Shown here in pieces: positions 7,468 to 17,845 of a stretch of 64,000 nucleotides of DNA. Each line of letters opens with the position of its first letter. Within the stretch, counting starts at the first letter, position 1. Location of the stretch: assembly GCF_003047285.1 (NCBI RefSeq), contig NZ_PZYX01000012.1, positions 1-64,000 of the forward strand. The letters are read 5' to 3'. Origin of the DNA: Nocardioides allogilvus. Lineage in GTDB: Bacteria > Actinomycetota > Actinomycetes > Propionibacteriales > Nocardioidaceae. The position numbers and the translations under genes were made by a program. The notes below the pieces were generated by a model. The model made no database searches, was not told the DNA's origin, and saw nothing but the letters and a program-made list of their open reading frames with translations.

Positions 7468-8757
7468 GTGCCGGCAGAGACCACGACGGACGATCCGATC
7501 GAAGCCGTCCATGCCGCGTGGCGGGCCGAGTCGGCCCGCCTCGTCGGCGCTCTCACCCGGATGACCCGGGACCTGGAGCTCGCCGAGGACCTGGCGCAGG
7601 AGGCGCTCGTGGCCGCGCTGGAGCAGTGGCCCACGACCGGCGTGCCCGCCAACCCGGCGGCGTGGTTGATGACCACCGCGAAGCGGCGCGGCATCGACCA
7701 CTTCAGGCGCGCCGACAACCTTCGCCACAAGCTCGCGGAGCTCGAGCACGCTCGCAGGGGAGAGGAGGACGAGATGCCCGACCTCGACGACCAGGTCGAC
7801 CACATCGAGGACGACGTCCTGCGGCTCATCTTCTTGTCCTGCCACCCCAGCCTGACCGTCGAGTCCCGCGCTGCCCTGACGCTGCGACTGGTCGGAGGGC
7901 TCACCACCGCCGAGATCGCTCGCGGCTTCCTGGCCGCGGAGTCCACCATGGGCCAGCGCATCTCGCGCGCCAAGAAGACACTGTCCGAGGCTCGCGCCGA
8001 GTTCGAGCTGCCCACAGGTCCGGAACGGACCAGGCGTCTCGACGACGTCATGGCCGTGATCTACCTGATCTTCAACGAGGGCTACACCGCCACCGCCGGC
8101 GAGGACTGGATGCGTCCAGACCTGGCGGGCGAGGCGATCAGGCTCGCGCGGATGCTGGCCTCGGTTGCACCCGACGAGCCCGAGGTGCTCGGACTGCAGG
8201 CGCTGCTGGAGCTGCAGGGCTCACGGACGGCGGCCCGCGTCGATGAGCACGGCGGGCCGGTGCTGCTGGAGGCGCAGGTCCGGACGCGGTGGGACCAGTT
8301 GATGATCCGTCGCGGGATGACCGCCCTGCAGCGGGCCGAGCTGCTCGCCAGCCGCGGGGCGCCGGTCGGCAAGTACTTCCTGCAAGCCTTGATCGCTGCA
8401 CAGCACGCAAGCGCACAGCGTGCCGACGACACGAACTGGCGCCGGATCGCGGCGCTGTACGACGTCCTGGCCGAGGCTGCGCCGGGGCCGGTCGTCGAGG
8501 TGAACCGGGCGGTCGCCCACGGGCGGGCGTTCGGCCCGGACGCGGGGCTTACGGTGCTGAGTGAGCTGGACCCGGAAGTCCTCGGCGACTCGCCGCTCGT
8601 GCCGAGTGTGCGCGGAGATCTGCTCGAACGGGCCGGGATGCATGCGCAGGCGAGCGAGGCGTTCACGGAGGCGGCCGCGCGTACCAAGAACGAGAGCGAG
8701 CGTGCGCTCCTGCACGGCCGGGCCGTGCAGAACGCGGAAGTTCATTTTGGTAAATGA
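7468..8757 (+). CDS. ECF42-group RNA polymerase sigma factor
   Basis: 429 aa. Sigma-70 region 2 (EDLAQEALVAALEQWP ... PAAWLMTTAKRRGID) and region 4 (LTLRLVGGLTTAEIARGF ... QRISRAKK) occupy the first 180 residues. A long C-terminal extension (DLAGEAIRLARML, YFLQALIAAQH, a TPR-like helical array) follows, which in ECF42 replaces a separate anti-sigma factor in controlling activity. GTG start. The stop codon sits inside a hairpin (8737-8762). It interrupts the steroid genes and I see no direct link to them. Confidence 0.92.
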   Translation: MPAETTTDDPIEAVHAAWRAESARLVGALTRMTRDLELAEDLAQEALVAALEQWPTTGVPANPAAWLMTTAKRRGIDHFRRADNLRHKLAELEHARRGEEDEMPDLDDQVDHIEDDVLRLIFLSCHPSLTVESRAALTLRLVGGLTTAEIARGFLAAESTMGQRISRAKKTLSEARAEFELPTGPERTRRLDDVMAVIYLIFNEGYTATAGEDWMRPDLAGEAIRLARMLASVAPDEPEVLGLQALLELQGSRTAARVDEHGGPVLLEAQVRTRWDQLMIRRGMTALQRAELLASRGAPVGKYFLQALIAAQHASAQRADDTNWRRIAALYDVLAEAAPGPVVEVNRAVAHGRAFGPDAGLTVLSELDPEVLGDSPLVPSVRGDLLERAGMHAQASEAFTEAAARTKNESERALLHGRAVQNAEVHFGK

Positions 8758-8762
8758 ACTTC
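8737..8762 (+). terminator. Perfect hairpin overlapping the sigma-factor stop codon
   Basis: GAAGTTCATTT (8737-8747) and AAATGAACTTC (8752-8762) form an 11-bp stem with a TGGT loop. The gene's TGA lies inside the 3' arm. It is at the convergent end facing the hsd4A stop and lacks a clear U tract; the same GAAGTTCA core recurs at other gene ends in this window. Confidence 0.55.
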
Positions 8763-8857
8763 GCCGAGGGAGCCCGGGCCAGCATCGGGGCTTGACCCGT
8801 CATTCCACCGACGTGTCCTTCGTCGAGCATCACCGGAGCGAGGAAGATCCAGCCCGC

Positions 8858-9781
8858 TCAGTTCGCGATGTTCTCGATGCCCGTCGTGTCGAGCTCGGCC
8901 ACGCTGTAGGCCGCATAGTTCTGGTACGGCGATCGGCCGGTGAAGTACGGCGACAGCTGGGTGTCGAGCTCGTCGACCGAGAAGGTGCCGGCGACGGAGG
9001 TGAACTTCTGCTCGACCTTGGGCGAGTCCATGAGCGCCACCATGTCGCCGTACACGACGAAGACCTGGCCGTTGATGCCCGCCGAGGCGGGGGAGGCGAG
9101 GTAGGAGACGAACGCGCCGACGCGCTCGGGGGCGAGCATGTCGAGCTGGTCGGGGCGGGTGTCCTCGGCGAAGACGTGGGCGGTCATCTCGGTGCGGGCA
9201 CGCGGGCAGATGACGTTGGCGGTCACGCCGTAGCGCGACAGTCCCTGGCTCGCGGAGAGGGTGAGCGCGGTGATGCCGGCCTTGGCGGCGGAGTAGTTGG
9301 GCTGGCCCGCGGCGCCGAAGAGGAAGGCCTCGGAGGAGGTGTTGATCAGCCGGCCGTAGATGGGACCACCGGCCGCCTTCGAGGCTGCCCGCCAGTGCAC
9401 GGCGGCGGCTCGGGAGAGCGAGGCGTGGCCCTTGAGGTGGACCCGGATGACGTCGTCCCAGGCCTGCTCGGTGAGGTTGAAGATCATCGTGTCGCGCAGG
9501 ACGCCGGCGTTGTTGACGACGATGTCGAGGGAGCCGAAGGTGTCGACTGCGGCCTCGACCATCTGGTCGGACAGCGACCAGTCGCCCACGTCTCCCTTGA
9601 CCGCGACGGCGCCGGGGCCGAGCGCCCGGATCTCGGCGACGACCGCGTCCGCGGCGTCGCCGATGTCGTTGACGACCACGTTGGCGCCGGCCTGCGCGAG
9701 GGCGAGGGCTTCGGCGCGACCGAGGCCGGAACCGGCCCCGGTGACGATGGCGGTCCTGCCGGCAAGGTTCGTTGTGCTCAT
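8858..9781 (-). CDS. hsd4A: Hsd4A-type 17-beta-hydroxysteroid / 3-hydroxyacyl-CoA dehydrogenase
   Basis: 307 aa SDR of the peroxisomal multifunctional-enzyme type. TGAGSGLG at 14-21, NNAG at 90-93, Ser150, Tyr163, Lys167; the segment NVICPRARTEMTAHVF and the roughly 60-residue C-terminal extension after GQVFVVYGD resemble mycobacterial Rv3502c/Hsd4A, which oxidises 3-hydroxyacyl-CoA side chains and the 17-beta-hydroxyl. It diverges from the fadA5 operon across a shared promoter; TAACTT (9793-9788) 7 bases before its ATG fits a leaderless mRNA. Role: the dehydrogenase step of steroid side-chain beta-oxidation. Confidence 0.82.
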   Translation of the reverse strand: MSTTNLAGRTAIVTGAGSGLGRAEALALAQAGANVVVNDIGDAADAVVAEIRALGPGAVAVKGDVGDWSLSDQMVEAAVDTFGSLDIVVNNAGVLRDTMIFNLTEQAWDDVIRVHLKGHASLSRAAAVHWRAASKAAGGPIYGRLINTSSEAFLFGAAGQPNYSAAKAGITALTLSASQGLSRYGVTANVICPRARTEMTAHVFAEDTRPDQLDMLAPERVGAFVSYLASPASAGINGQVFVVYGDMVALMDSPKVEQKFTSVAGTFSVDELDTQLSPYFTGRSPYQNYAAYSVAELDTTGIENIAN

Positions 9782-9787
9782 GGGGCG

Positions 9788-10999
<1,212 letters not shown>

Positions 11000-11000
11000 C

Positions 11001-13061
11001 GTGAGCCTCGCCCTCGACCTGGAGCACCTCGACCTGCGCGATTCGGTGCGCGCCTTCACGACCCGCCACGTCACCGAGACCGTCATCCGCAACGCGGTCG
11101 ACGCCAAGACCGAGGAGCTGCCGCCGTTCTGGCAGGCGCTCGCCGACCAGGGCCTGCTCGGCCTGCACCTGCCCGAGGAGCACGGCGGCTCCGGTGCCGG
11201 ACTGCTCGAGCTCGCCGTCGTCGTCGAGGAGCTCGGTCGCGCGATGGCGCCCGGGCCCTTCCTGCCGACGGTGCTCAGCAGCGCGATCCTGTCCGCAGCG
11301 GGCCACACCGACCTCCTGCCCACTCTTCTCGACGGTACGGCGACCGCGGCCGTCGGCCTCGGCGAGGGCAGCCCGGTCCTGGGCGGCCAGACGGCCGATC
11401 TCTTCGTCCTGCCGGTCGACGGCGGCTGGGTGCTCGCCGAGCGCGACGTCGTCACGGTCACGGCGCTCGACAGCCACGACCTGACCCGTCGCCTGGCTGC
11501 GATCGAGGTCACCGGACCGACCACGCGGCTGGACATCGACCCGCAGCTCCCGCTCGACCTCGCCGCCGTGCTCTTCGCCGCCGAGGCCACGGGGATCGCC
11601 GGCTGGAACACCCGGACCGCCGCGGACTACGCACGAGTGCGCGAGCAGTTCGGCCGCCCCATCGGCCAGTTCCAGGCGGTCAAGCACCGCTGCGCCCGGA
11701 TGCTGGCCCGGACCGAACAGGCCCGCGCCTGCGCCTGGGACGCCGCCCGCGCCCACGGCCCCGAGGCGACGCTCGCGGCGGCGGTTGCAGCGACCGTCTC
11801 CGTGGAGGCCGGCTTCTCGACGGCCAAGGACTGCATCAACACCCTGGGCGGCATCGGCTTCACCTGGGAGCACGACGCCGGCCTCTATCTCCGCCGCGCC
11901 CAGACGCTGCGGCTGCTGCTGGGCTCGACCGGCCACTGGCAGCAGCGGGTCGCTCGGCTCAGCCTGGAGGGCGTCCGCCGTTCGCTCGCGGTCGACCTCC
12001 CACCGGAGGCCGAGGAGATCCGTCAGCGGGTCCGCGCGGAGCTCGTCACCGCCACCGCCGCCGAGAAGCCGCAGGCCTGGCTCGCCGCGCACGGCTACAC
12101 CTCGCCGCACCTCTCCGCGCCGTGGGGCAAGGACGCCGATGCCGTGACGCAGCTGGTCATCGCCGAGGAGCTGCGCGCGGCTTCGCTCGAGCCGGTCGAC
12201 ATGATCATCGGCAACTGGGTGGTGCCGACCCTGATCGAGCACGGCAGCGCCGTACAGCAGGAAGAGCTGTTGCCCGCGAGCCTCAACGGCGAGATCGTCT
12301 GGTGCCAGCTCTTCAGCGAGCCCGGCGCCGGGTCCGACCTGGCCGGCCTGACCACGCGCGCCGAGAAGGTCGACGGCGGCTGGCGGATCAACGGCCAGAA
12401 GGTGTGGACCTCCGGCGCCCGCGAGGCGCACGTGGGCGTGCTGCTGGCCAGGACCGATGCCGAGGTGCCGAAGCACAAGGGCATCTCCTACTTCGTGCTC
12501 GACATGGCGGCGCCGGGGATCGACATCCGCCCGCTGCGCACGCTCAACGGCGACGCGCACTTCAACGAGGTCTTCCTCGACGACGTGTTCATCCCGGACG
12601 ACATGCTGGTTGGTTCGCCCGGCGACGGTTGGAAGCTGGCGCGCACGACCCTCGCCAACGAACGCGTCGCGCTGTCGCACGACTCCGCGATCGGCTCCGG
12701 CGAGAAGCTGCTGAGCCTGGTCGACCGGACCGACGGCGAGCAGCTCGCCCGCCTCGGGCAGATCCTCTGCGACGCCCAGTCCGGCGGACTGCTCGGCCTG
12801 CGCCAGACGATCCGCTCGCTCACGGGCCAGCAACCGGGCGCCGAGTCGAGCATCGCCAAGCTGGTCGGCGTGGAGAACATCCAGCAGGTCTGGGAGACCT
12901 GCATGGAGTGGCAGGGGCCGACCTCACTGACCGTCGATCCCGACGAGCGCAACGCGACGTGGTGGTTCCTGAACAGTCGCTGCCTCTCGATCGCCGGCGG
13001 CACCACCGACGTGCAGCTGAACATCATCGGCGAGCGCATTCTGGGACTGCCCCGTGATTGA
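11001..13061 (+). CDS. fadE34: Fused double acyl-CoA dehydrogenase, FadE34/ChsE3 type
   Basis: 686 aa made of two acyl-CoA dehydrogenase modules in one chain (about 1-330 and 335-686). The N-terminal module ends with CINTLGGIGFTWEHDAGLYLRRA; the C-terminal one carries CQLFSEPGAGSDLAGLTT, INGQKVWTSGA and IAGGTTDVQLNIIGERILGLP. This architecture and length match FadE34 (Rv3573c) and Rhodococcus CasC, which desaturate the C24 steroid-CoA (cholyl type) side chain. GTG start one base after the fadA5 stop. It supplies the substrate for the hydratase encoded next. Confidence 0.85.
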   Translation: MSLALDLEHLDLRDSVRAFTTRHVTETVIRNAVDAKTEELPPFWQALADQGLLGLHLPEEHGGSGAGLLELAVVVEELGRAMAPGPFLPTVLSSAILSAAGHTDLLPTLLDGTATAAVGLGEGSPVLGGQTADLFVLPVDGGWVLAERDVVTVTALDSHDLTRRLAAIEVTGPTTRLDIDPQLPLDLAAVLFAAEATGIAGWNTRTAADYARVREQFGRPIGQFQAVKHRCARMLARTEQARACAWDAARAHGPEATLAAAVAATVSVEAGFSTAKDCINTLGGIGFTWEHDAGLYLRRAQTLRLLLGSTGHWQQRVARLSLEGVRRSLAVDLPPEAEEIRQRVRAELVTATAAEKPQAWLAAHGYTSPHLSAPWGKDADAVTQLVIAEELRAASLEPVDMIIGNWVVPTLIEHGSAVQQEELLPASLNGEIVWCQLFSEPGAGSDLAGLTTRAEKVDGGWRINGQKVWTSGAREAHVGVLLARTDAEVPKHKGISYFVLDMAAPGIDIRPLRTLNGDAHFNEVFLDDVFIPDDMLVGSPGDGWKLARTTLANERVALSHDSAIGSGEKLLSLVDRTDGEQLARLGQILCDAQSGGLLGLRQTIRSLTGQQPGAESSIAKLVGVENIQQVWETCMEWQGPTSLTVDPDERNATWWFLNSRCLSIAGGTTDVQLNIIGERILGLPRD

Positions 13062-13899
13062 CCTCGCCGCGGTGGACGCCGCTGAGCCGACGACGCACGA
13101 GATCAGCTGGACGAGTCGCGACGTGCTGCTCTACCAGCTCTCGCTCGGCGCGTCCGAGCCCCGCTACACCTACGAACGCGGACTCTGCGTGCTGCCGACC
13201 TTCGCGATGGTCGCCGGCCAGGGCATCTCCGCCGGCGATCGCCCGTCACGCGGCCTCGACCTCCCGGGAATCGAGATCGACCTGAGCAAGATCCTGCACT
13301 CCGGCCAGGCGCTGGTGGTGCACCGGCCGATCCCGACTGCGGGTCCTGCCACCGTCACCTCCCGCGTCGCCGAGGTCTTGGACAAGGGCAAGGCCGCAGT
13401 GGTGGTGCTCGAGAGCTCGGCTGCCGACGAGGACGGCCCGCTCTGGACCAGCCGCATGCAGATCTGGGCGCGCGGTGAGGGCGGCTTCGGGGGCTCGTCC
13501 GGACCCGATGCTCACTGGGCCGTGCCGGACCGATCGCCCGACGTCGTCCTCGACGCGCGGACGACTCCCGACCAGGCGCTGATCTACCGGCTCAACGGCG
13601 ACCTCAACCCGCTGCACGTCGACCCGGCGTTCGCCGCACGGGTCGGCTTCGAACGGCCGATCCTGCACGGCCTCGCGTCCTACGGCATCGTCGCCAAGGC
13701 CTTGGTCGACGGGGTGCTCGAGGGCGACGCCTCGCGCCTGGTCGGCCTCGACGTGCGCTTCGCCGGCACGCTCTTCCCGGGCGAGACGATCCGGACGTCG
13801 GTATGGCGTGAGGGCACCCACCTCACGCTCGCCGCCACCTGCCCCGAGCGCGACGACGCGCCGGTGCTCAGCCACGCCTACGCGGAGGTCACGCCATGA
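13054..13899 (+). CDS. hsd4B: MaoC-type steroid enoyl-CoA hydratase, Hsd4B
   Basis: 281 aa double-hotdog (R)-specific enoyl-CoA hydratase. The N-terminal half is a degenerate hotdog (LPTFAMV, IDLSKILHSGQ); the C-terminal half carries the hydratase-2 motif YRLNGDLNPLHVDPAFA ... RPILHGLASYG. It resembles Rv3538/Hsd4B of mycobacteria, including ARGEGGFGGSSGP. It hydrates the alpha-beta-unsaturated steroid-CoA made by the preceding dehydrogenase for Hsd4A. GTG start overlapping the fadE34 stop by 8 bases; the TGA overlaps the next ATG. Confidence 0.87.
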   Translation: MIDLAAVDAAEPTTHEISWTSRDVLLYQLSLGASEPRYTYERGLCVLPTFAMVAGQGISAGDRPSRGLDLPGIEIDLSKILHSGQALVVHRPIPTAGPATVTSRVAEVLDKGKAAVVVLESSAADEDGPLWTSRMQIWARGEGGFGGSSGPDAHWAVPDRSPDVVLDARTTPDQALIYRLNGDLNPLHVDPAFAARVGFERPILHGLASYGIVAKALVDGVLEGDASRLVGLDVRFAGTLFPGETIRTSVWREGTHLTLAATCPERDDAPVLSHAYAEVTP

Positions 13900-14507
13900 C
13901 GCTCGAGCTCACCGCCGTACCGAACAACAAGGGCGTCGACGCCGCAGTCGCGGCCGCGCGCCGCGTGATCGAGACGCTGCTGCACGCCGGCGACAACAGC
14001 GCTGCCGAGATGAGCGACGTGGCTGATCGGCTCAACGCCGTCGCCGACCACCTCGAGGACCACGTGCCGACCGTGCAACAACGACTGGTCGACATGTGGG
14101 CCGGAGAAGGAGTCACCCGGCACGACCCGGTGACGGGTCCGGAGAACGCGATCGCGCCTCCGCTGCACCTGATCGGCCAGGAGAACGGTTCCATCGAGGC
14201 CCGCGTCACCCTCGGGCTGGCCTACCAGGGCCCGCCGGGCTGCGTCCACGGCGGCGTCTCGGCGCTGCTGCTCGACCACACGCTCGGCGTCGCCAACCAC
14301 TGGGCGGGGGATTCCGGCATGACCGGCACCCTGACGCTGCGCTACCACCGGCCGACCCCGCTCTTCGAGGAGCTGACCATCAGCGCCCGCCAGGAGTCGG
14401 TCGACGGCCGGAAGATCCGCACCCTGGGCACCATCTCGGTCGGCGGTGAGGTCTGTGTCTCCGCCGACGGGCTCTTCATCAACACGCACCTGCCGCGACC
14501 GCAGTAG
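13896..14507 (+). CDS. PaaI/THEM4-like hotdog acyl-CoA thioesterase
   Basis: 203 aa. An N-terminal helical extension (about 70 residues) precedes a hotdog domain with PPGCVHGGVSALLLDHTLG, the PaaI-type thioesterase signature, and GTLTLRYHRPTPLFEEL. It is the last gene of the fadA5 operon (ATGA overlap), so it may hydrolyse stalled steroid-CoA or short acyl-CoA to free CoA. The substrate is not identifiable. Two hairpins follow. Confidence 0.75.
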   Translation: MTLELTAVPNNKGVDAAVAAARRVIETLLHAGDNSAAEMSDVADRLNAVADHLEDHVPTVQQRLVDMWAGEGVTRHDPVTGPENAIAPPLHLIGQENGSIEARVTLGLAYQGPPGCVHGGVSALLLDHTLGVANHWAGDSGMTGTLTLRYHRPTPLFEELTISARQESVDGRKIRTLGTISVGGEVCVSADGLFINTHLPRPQ

Positions 14508-14536
14508 GACGCCGGGCGCTCGGCGCCGTACTCCCT

Positions 14537-14570
14537 CCTGAACTTCCACTCGCACGGGTGGAAGTTCAGG
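14537..14570. terminator. Hairpin in the convergent intergenic region
   Basis: CCTGAACTTCCAC (14537-14549) and GTGGAAGTTCAGG (14558-14570) form a perfect 13-bp stem with an 8-base loop, 30 bases after the thioesterase stop. Likely part of a bidirectional terminator; no T tract. Confidence 0.55.
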
Positions 14571-14597
14571 CCCGACCCGGCCATTGCACGCCCAACG

Positions 14598-14637
14598 CCC
14601 GATGGACTTCCACCCGCTCGGGTGGAAGTCCATCGGG
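14598..14637. terminator. Second, 19-bp perfect hairpin at the same gene end
   Basis: CCCGATGGACTTCCACCCG (14598-14616) pairs perfectly with 14619-14637 across a 2-base spacer. It ends 11 bases before the stop of the converging CoA-ligase gene. It shares the ACTTCCACC/GGTGGAAGT core with the hairpin 30 bases upstream, so the two look like copies of one element. Confidence 0.6.
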
Positions 14638-14647
14638 TCGGGAAGCT

Positions 14648-16300
14648 TCACACCGCGACGTCGCGCCGGATCACCTTGCCGGTCGCGTTGCGGGGGAGCG
14701 CGCGGTCGGTGAACCGCCACTGCGTCGGCACCTTGTAGTGCCCGAGCCGCTCACCGGCGAACGCACACAGCTCCGAGGTGTCGAGGGGGGAGCCGGACAC
14801 GATCACCGCCGCCACCTCCTGGCCCAGGTCGGCGTGCGCCACGCCCAGCACGATGCACTCGCGCACCAGCGGGTGCTCCAGCAGCACGCCCTCGACCTCG
14901 GCCGGGTAGACGTTCTCACCGCCGCGGATGATCAGGTCGGAGCGCCGGCTGCTGAGGCGGACCCGGCCCTGTCGGAGCTCGCCGATGTCGCCGGTGCGCA
15001 GCCAGCGGTCACCGTCGATCGAGTTGGCCGTCGCATGCGGATCGTTCCAGTAGCCGAGCATCGTGTAGGCGCTGCGGACGCAGATCTCGCCCTCGACGCC
15101 GTCGGGCACGGCGTTGCCGAGCGTGTCGCGGATCTCGAGCTGGACGCCCACGATCGGATGGCCCAGCGTGCCGGGGTCCTCCGCGAGGTCGGGGGTGGTG
15201 GCCACCGAGATCGCGGTGCACGACTCGGTCAGGCCGTAGCTGTCGACGAGCACGTTGGTGGCGAACGGCAGCCCGGCGCGCAGGCGCGCCTGGAAGGCCG
15301 GCGACGAGGGTGCGGAGGCCAGCGAGAAGGAGGTCAGGGACGACAGGTCGTAGGCCGACAGGTCGCCGTGCTCGAGGAGGCGGTTGGCCATCGTCGGCAC
15401 CGCGCCCCAGTTGGTCACCTTCTCGTCCTGGATCAGCTTCAGCACGCGGTCGACGTCGAAGGCCCCGCGGTGCAGGGCGATCTTGCTGCCGTTGGCGAGT
15501 CGCGGCACGGCCAGGTTGTGCAGGCTGGCGATGTGGAACAGCGGCATCACCAGCAGGTAGGTGCGATCGCGCGGGTCGACAGGGTCGCCGAACGCGGCGG
15601 CCAGCGCGTCGTTCAGCCGGTGGTACTCCACGACGGACAACACGTTGCGATGCGTGTGGGTCGCGCCCTTGGGGCGGCCGGAGGTGCCCGACGTGTAGAG
15701 GATGATCGCCGGGTCGTCCTCGGCCACCTCGCAGGTCGGCAGCGGCGAGTCCGGGTGGAGGGCACACAGTCGCGGCACGTCGGACTCGATCGACAAAAGA
15801 GGTACGCCGCAGTCCTCGAGCAGCACGGCGCGCTTGGCGTCCGCAATGATCACCGTGGGGGTGGCGTGCTCGACGCCGTAGGCCAGCTCGCGCGCAGACC
15901 ACCAGGCGTTGTAGCCGACGCAGACGGCGCCGATCGAGACGGTCGCCCAGAAGGTGACGATCCACTCGGGGGAGTTCGCGGCCGCGATCGCGACCCGGTC
16001 GCCGGGTCGGACGCCGTGGTCCTCGCGGAGCGCCCGCGCCAGGGATGCGACCTGGGAGGCGTGCTCCCGGAAGGTCAGTCGCGAGTCGGCGGTGACGATG
16101 TAGTCGCGCTCACCGTGCTCCAGCGACTCGGCCAGCAGCTCGTGCAATGCCCGGCGGCGGTTCGTGAAGACGGGCAGCCTGGTGCCGAGGACGTCGTCCT
16201 CGGCCAGCTCGAAGGGGCCGCCTGGTCCCGTGAGGTCTGCCACCACGGCGCGCGCCATTGCTCGCGGATCGGTGGTGGTCGTCGTCTGGCTGTTCCTCAT
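14648..16300 (-). CDS. Acyl-CoA synthetase (FadD family)
   Basis: 550 aa adenylate-forming ligase converting a carboxylic acid to its CoA thioester. ATP motif [17 protein letters not shown] (about 209-225), A5 motif [10 protein letters not shown]7 LRTGDIG, A8 [19 protein letters not shown] and catalytic Lys near the end in [12 protein letters not shown]. The ATG at 16300 has AGGAGG 9 bases upstream. It lies beside the C24 side-chain operon and under the same promoter element, so a bile-acid or steroid-24-oate ligase is a reasonable guess; the sequence alone does not fix the substrate. Confidence 0.88.
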   Translation of the reverse strand: MRNSQTTTTTDPRAMARAVVADLTGPGGPFELAEDDVLGTRLPVFTNRRRALHELLAESLEHGERDYIVTADSRLTFREHASQVASLARALREDHGVRPGDRVAIAAANSPEWIVTFWATVSIGAVCVGYNAWWSARELAYGVEHATPTVIIADAKRAVLLEDCGVPLLSIESDVPRLCALHPDSPLPTCEVAEDDPAIILYTSGTSGRPKGATHTHRNVLSVVEYHRLNDALAAAFGDPVDPRDRTYLLVMPLFHIASLHNLAVPRLANGSKIALHRGAFDVDRVLKLIQDEKVTNWGAVPTMANRLLEHGDLSAYDLSSLTSFSLASAPSSPAFQARLRAGLPFATNVLVDSYGLTESCTAISVATTPDLAEDPGTLGHPIVGVQLEIRDTLGNAVPDGVEGEICVRSAYTMLGYWNDPHATANSIDGDRWLRTGDIGELRQGRVRLSSRRSDLIIRGGENVYPAEVEGVLLEHPLVRECIVLGVAHADLGQEVAAVIVSGSPLDTSELCAFAGERLGHYKVPTQWRFTDRALPRNATGKVIRRDVAV

Positions 16301-16332
16301 GCGGTGGCGCCTCCTGTGTCGATTCTGGACCT

Positions 16333-16419
16333 ACTCTCGCCGCAGTGACACGCCGGGTGAGGGCTCACTTCCGGTCACCGGGACGCCCGAGCCCGCCCCG
16401 CTCGCGCGTCTTCGAGCAT
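16333..16419. promoter_or_regulatory. Divergent CoA-ligase/SDR promoter with CCGGTCACCGGGAC element
   Basis: CCGGTCACCGGGAC at 16371-16384 contains the palindrome CCGGT-C-ACCGG. GAGCAT (16414-16419) starts 30 bases downstream and ends 7 bases before the SDR ATG. Reading the other strand, GAGAGT (16338-16333) lies 30 bases after the 14-mer, giving a ligase mRNA with a 25-base leader and an AGGAGG site. One element thus fits both directions. Confidence 0.6.
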
Positions 16420-16425
16420 GGCCGC

Positions 16426-17181
16426 ATGAATGATCTCAAGGGCAAGGTCGCACTGATCACCGGTGCGGGTCAGGGAGTGGGCAAGGGCATCGCCCTCGCA
16501 CTCGCCACCGAGGGCGTCGACGTTGCCGTCGTGGGGCGCACGCTGGCCAAGCTCGTGTCGACCTGCGAGGCGCTCCGTGCTCGCGGGGTGCGCGCTTCGC
16601 CGTACGAGGTCGACGTCTCGGACACCGCCTCCCTGCCGGACCTCGTGGACCGTGTCGTCACCGACTTCGGGCGCCTCGACATCCTGGTCAACAACGCCTA
16701 CGCCGGTGCCTACGGCCCGCTGCTGGACATGAGCGACGAGGACTTCCGCAGAGGGTTCGAGTCGGCCCCGTTCGCGGCCTTCGCACTCATGAAGGCCTGC
16801 CACCCCCACCTCAGGGGCGGCGGGTCGATCGTCAACCTCGTGACCTCGGCGATGGTGCGCTGGGACCCCACGACGTACGGCGCCTACGCGGCCGCCAAGA
16901 GTGCGCTGCGGTCGCTCACTCGGACCGTGGCCGTGGAGTGGGCGCCCGACGGGATCCGGGCCAACTCGATCGCGCCGCACGCGATGTCGCCGGGCCTCGA
17001 GGGCTGGACCAAGGCACGACCGGAGGAGGCGGCGGCGTTCGTGGCCAGCATCCCGATGCGCCGGATCGGAGACCCGGAGGCCGACATCGGTCGGGCCGTG
17101 GTGGCGTTGGTCGGACCCGACCTCGGCTACCTCACCGGCGCGACGATCCCGCTCGACGGAGGCCAGGCGTTCTTCGGATGA
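16426..17181 (+). CDS. Short-chain dehydrogenase/reductase (SDR)
   Basis: 251 aa classical SDR. TGAGQGVG at 12-19, NNAYAG in place of NNAG, and Tyr154/Lys158 (YAAAK). Leaderless start inferred from the -10-like GAGCAT 7 bases upstream. Followed by a DUF202 gene with an ATGA overlap. It shares the steroid-type promoter element, suggesting a steroid or acyl-CoA substrate, otherwise unassigned. Confidence 0.85.
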   Translation: MNDLKGKVALITGAGQGVGKGIALALATEGVDVAVVGRTLAKLVSTCEALRARGVRASPYEVDVSDTASLPDLVDRVVTDFGRLDILVNNAYAGAYGPLLDMSDEDFRRGFESAPFAAFALMKACHPHLRGGGSIVNLVTSAMVRWDPTTYGAYAAAKSALRSLTRTVAVEWAPDGIRANSIAPHAMSPGLEGWTKARPEEAAAFVASIPMRRIGDPEADIGRAVVALVGPDLGYLTGATIPLDGGQAFFG

Positions 17182-17546
17182 CACGAGACGACCGCCGCTG
17201 GCCCGACAGCGTGTACGGCGTCGGCGACGAGCCCGACGCGCGCGTGAGCCTCGCCAACGAGCGGACGCTGCTCGCGTGGGTGCGGACCTCGCTGGCGCTG
17301 ATCGCCGGGGGCGTGGCCGTCGACGCACTGGGCCTGGCGGGTGCGGTCTCGACGCGACCCTGGCTGGCGGTCCTGCTGATCGTGATCGGGCTCGCTGCGG
17401 CCGTGGGCGGCTGGTTTCGCTGGATGGCCGCGGAGAGGGCGATCCGGCTGCGGCACCCCTTGCTGTCCGCTCGGCTGCCGTTGGTCGTCGTGCTCGGGGT
17501 GGTCGTGGTGGGACTCGGGCTGGTCGCGGTCGTGCTGTGGGGCTGA
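17178..17546 (+). CDS. DUF202 (YidH-type) membrane protein
   Basis: 122 aa inner-membrane protein with the DUF202 signature SLANERTLLAWVRTSLALIAGGVAV (residues about 24-48) and three hydrophobic segments (about 38-56, 60-77, 101-120). Function unknown for the family. ATGA overlap with the SDR and about 10-base overlap with a second DUF202 gene; such tandem pairs are common. Confidence 0.8.
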   Translation: MTRDDRRWPDSVYGVGDEPDARVSLANERTLLAWVRTSLALIAGGVAVDALGLAGAVSTRPWLAVLLIVIGLAAAVGGWFRWMAAERAIRLRHPLLSARLPLVVVLGVVVVGLGLVAVVLWG

Positions 17547-17833
17547 GCGACGAGTCGCACGCGCTGGACCGGACGTTGTTGGCGTGGTGGCGCACCGCGC
17601 TCGCCCTGGTCACGGGAGCGGCGGTGGCCGCACGACTGCGGTTCCCCGACCTGGATCCGCTGGTGTTCCTCGTCGCGGTGGGGCTGACGACTCTCGGCTT
17701 CGTGCTGACGTTCGGCGTGCTGGCTCGGGATGATCCTGACGCTCGGCGGGACGGTCGCGCTGCTGCCCTCGTCGTCCTTGCCACCGCGACGGTGGCAGTC
17801 GCAGAGCTCGCGCTGCTCGTCGCCGGCCCGTGA
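17537..17833 (+). CDS. Second DUF202 membrane protein
   Basis: 98 aa with the core DRTLLAWWRTALALVTGAAVAAR and three hydrophobic segments, a shorter paralogue of the preceding protein. GTG 17537 is the only plausible start in frame and overlaps the upstream stop; no ATG is available. Converges with the TetR gene, only 12 bases away, with no hairpin in the gap. Confidence 0.7.
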   Translation: MGLSDESHALDRTLLAWWRTALALVTGAAVAARLRFPDLDPLVFLVAVGLTTLGFVLTFGVLARDDPDARRDGRAAALVVLATATVAVAELALLVAGP

Positions 17834-17845
17834 CCCGAGACCCGG

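Noticed and set aside
8711..8729. TGCACGGCCGGGCCGTGCA palindrome
   Set aside because: Lies within the sigma-factor coding region and is explained by Leu-His-Gly-Arg-Ala codons; no regulatory context.
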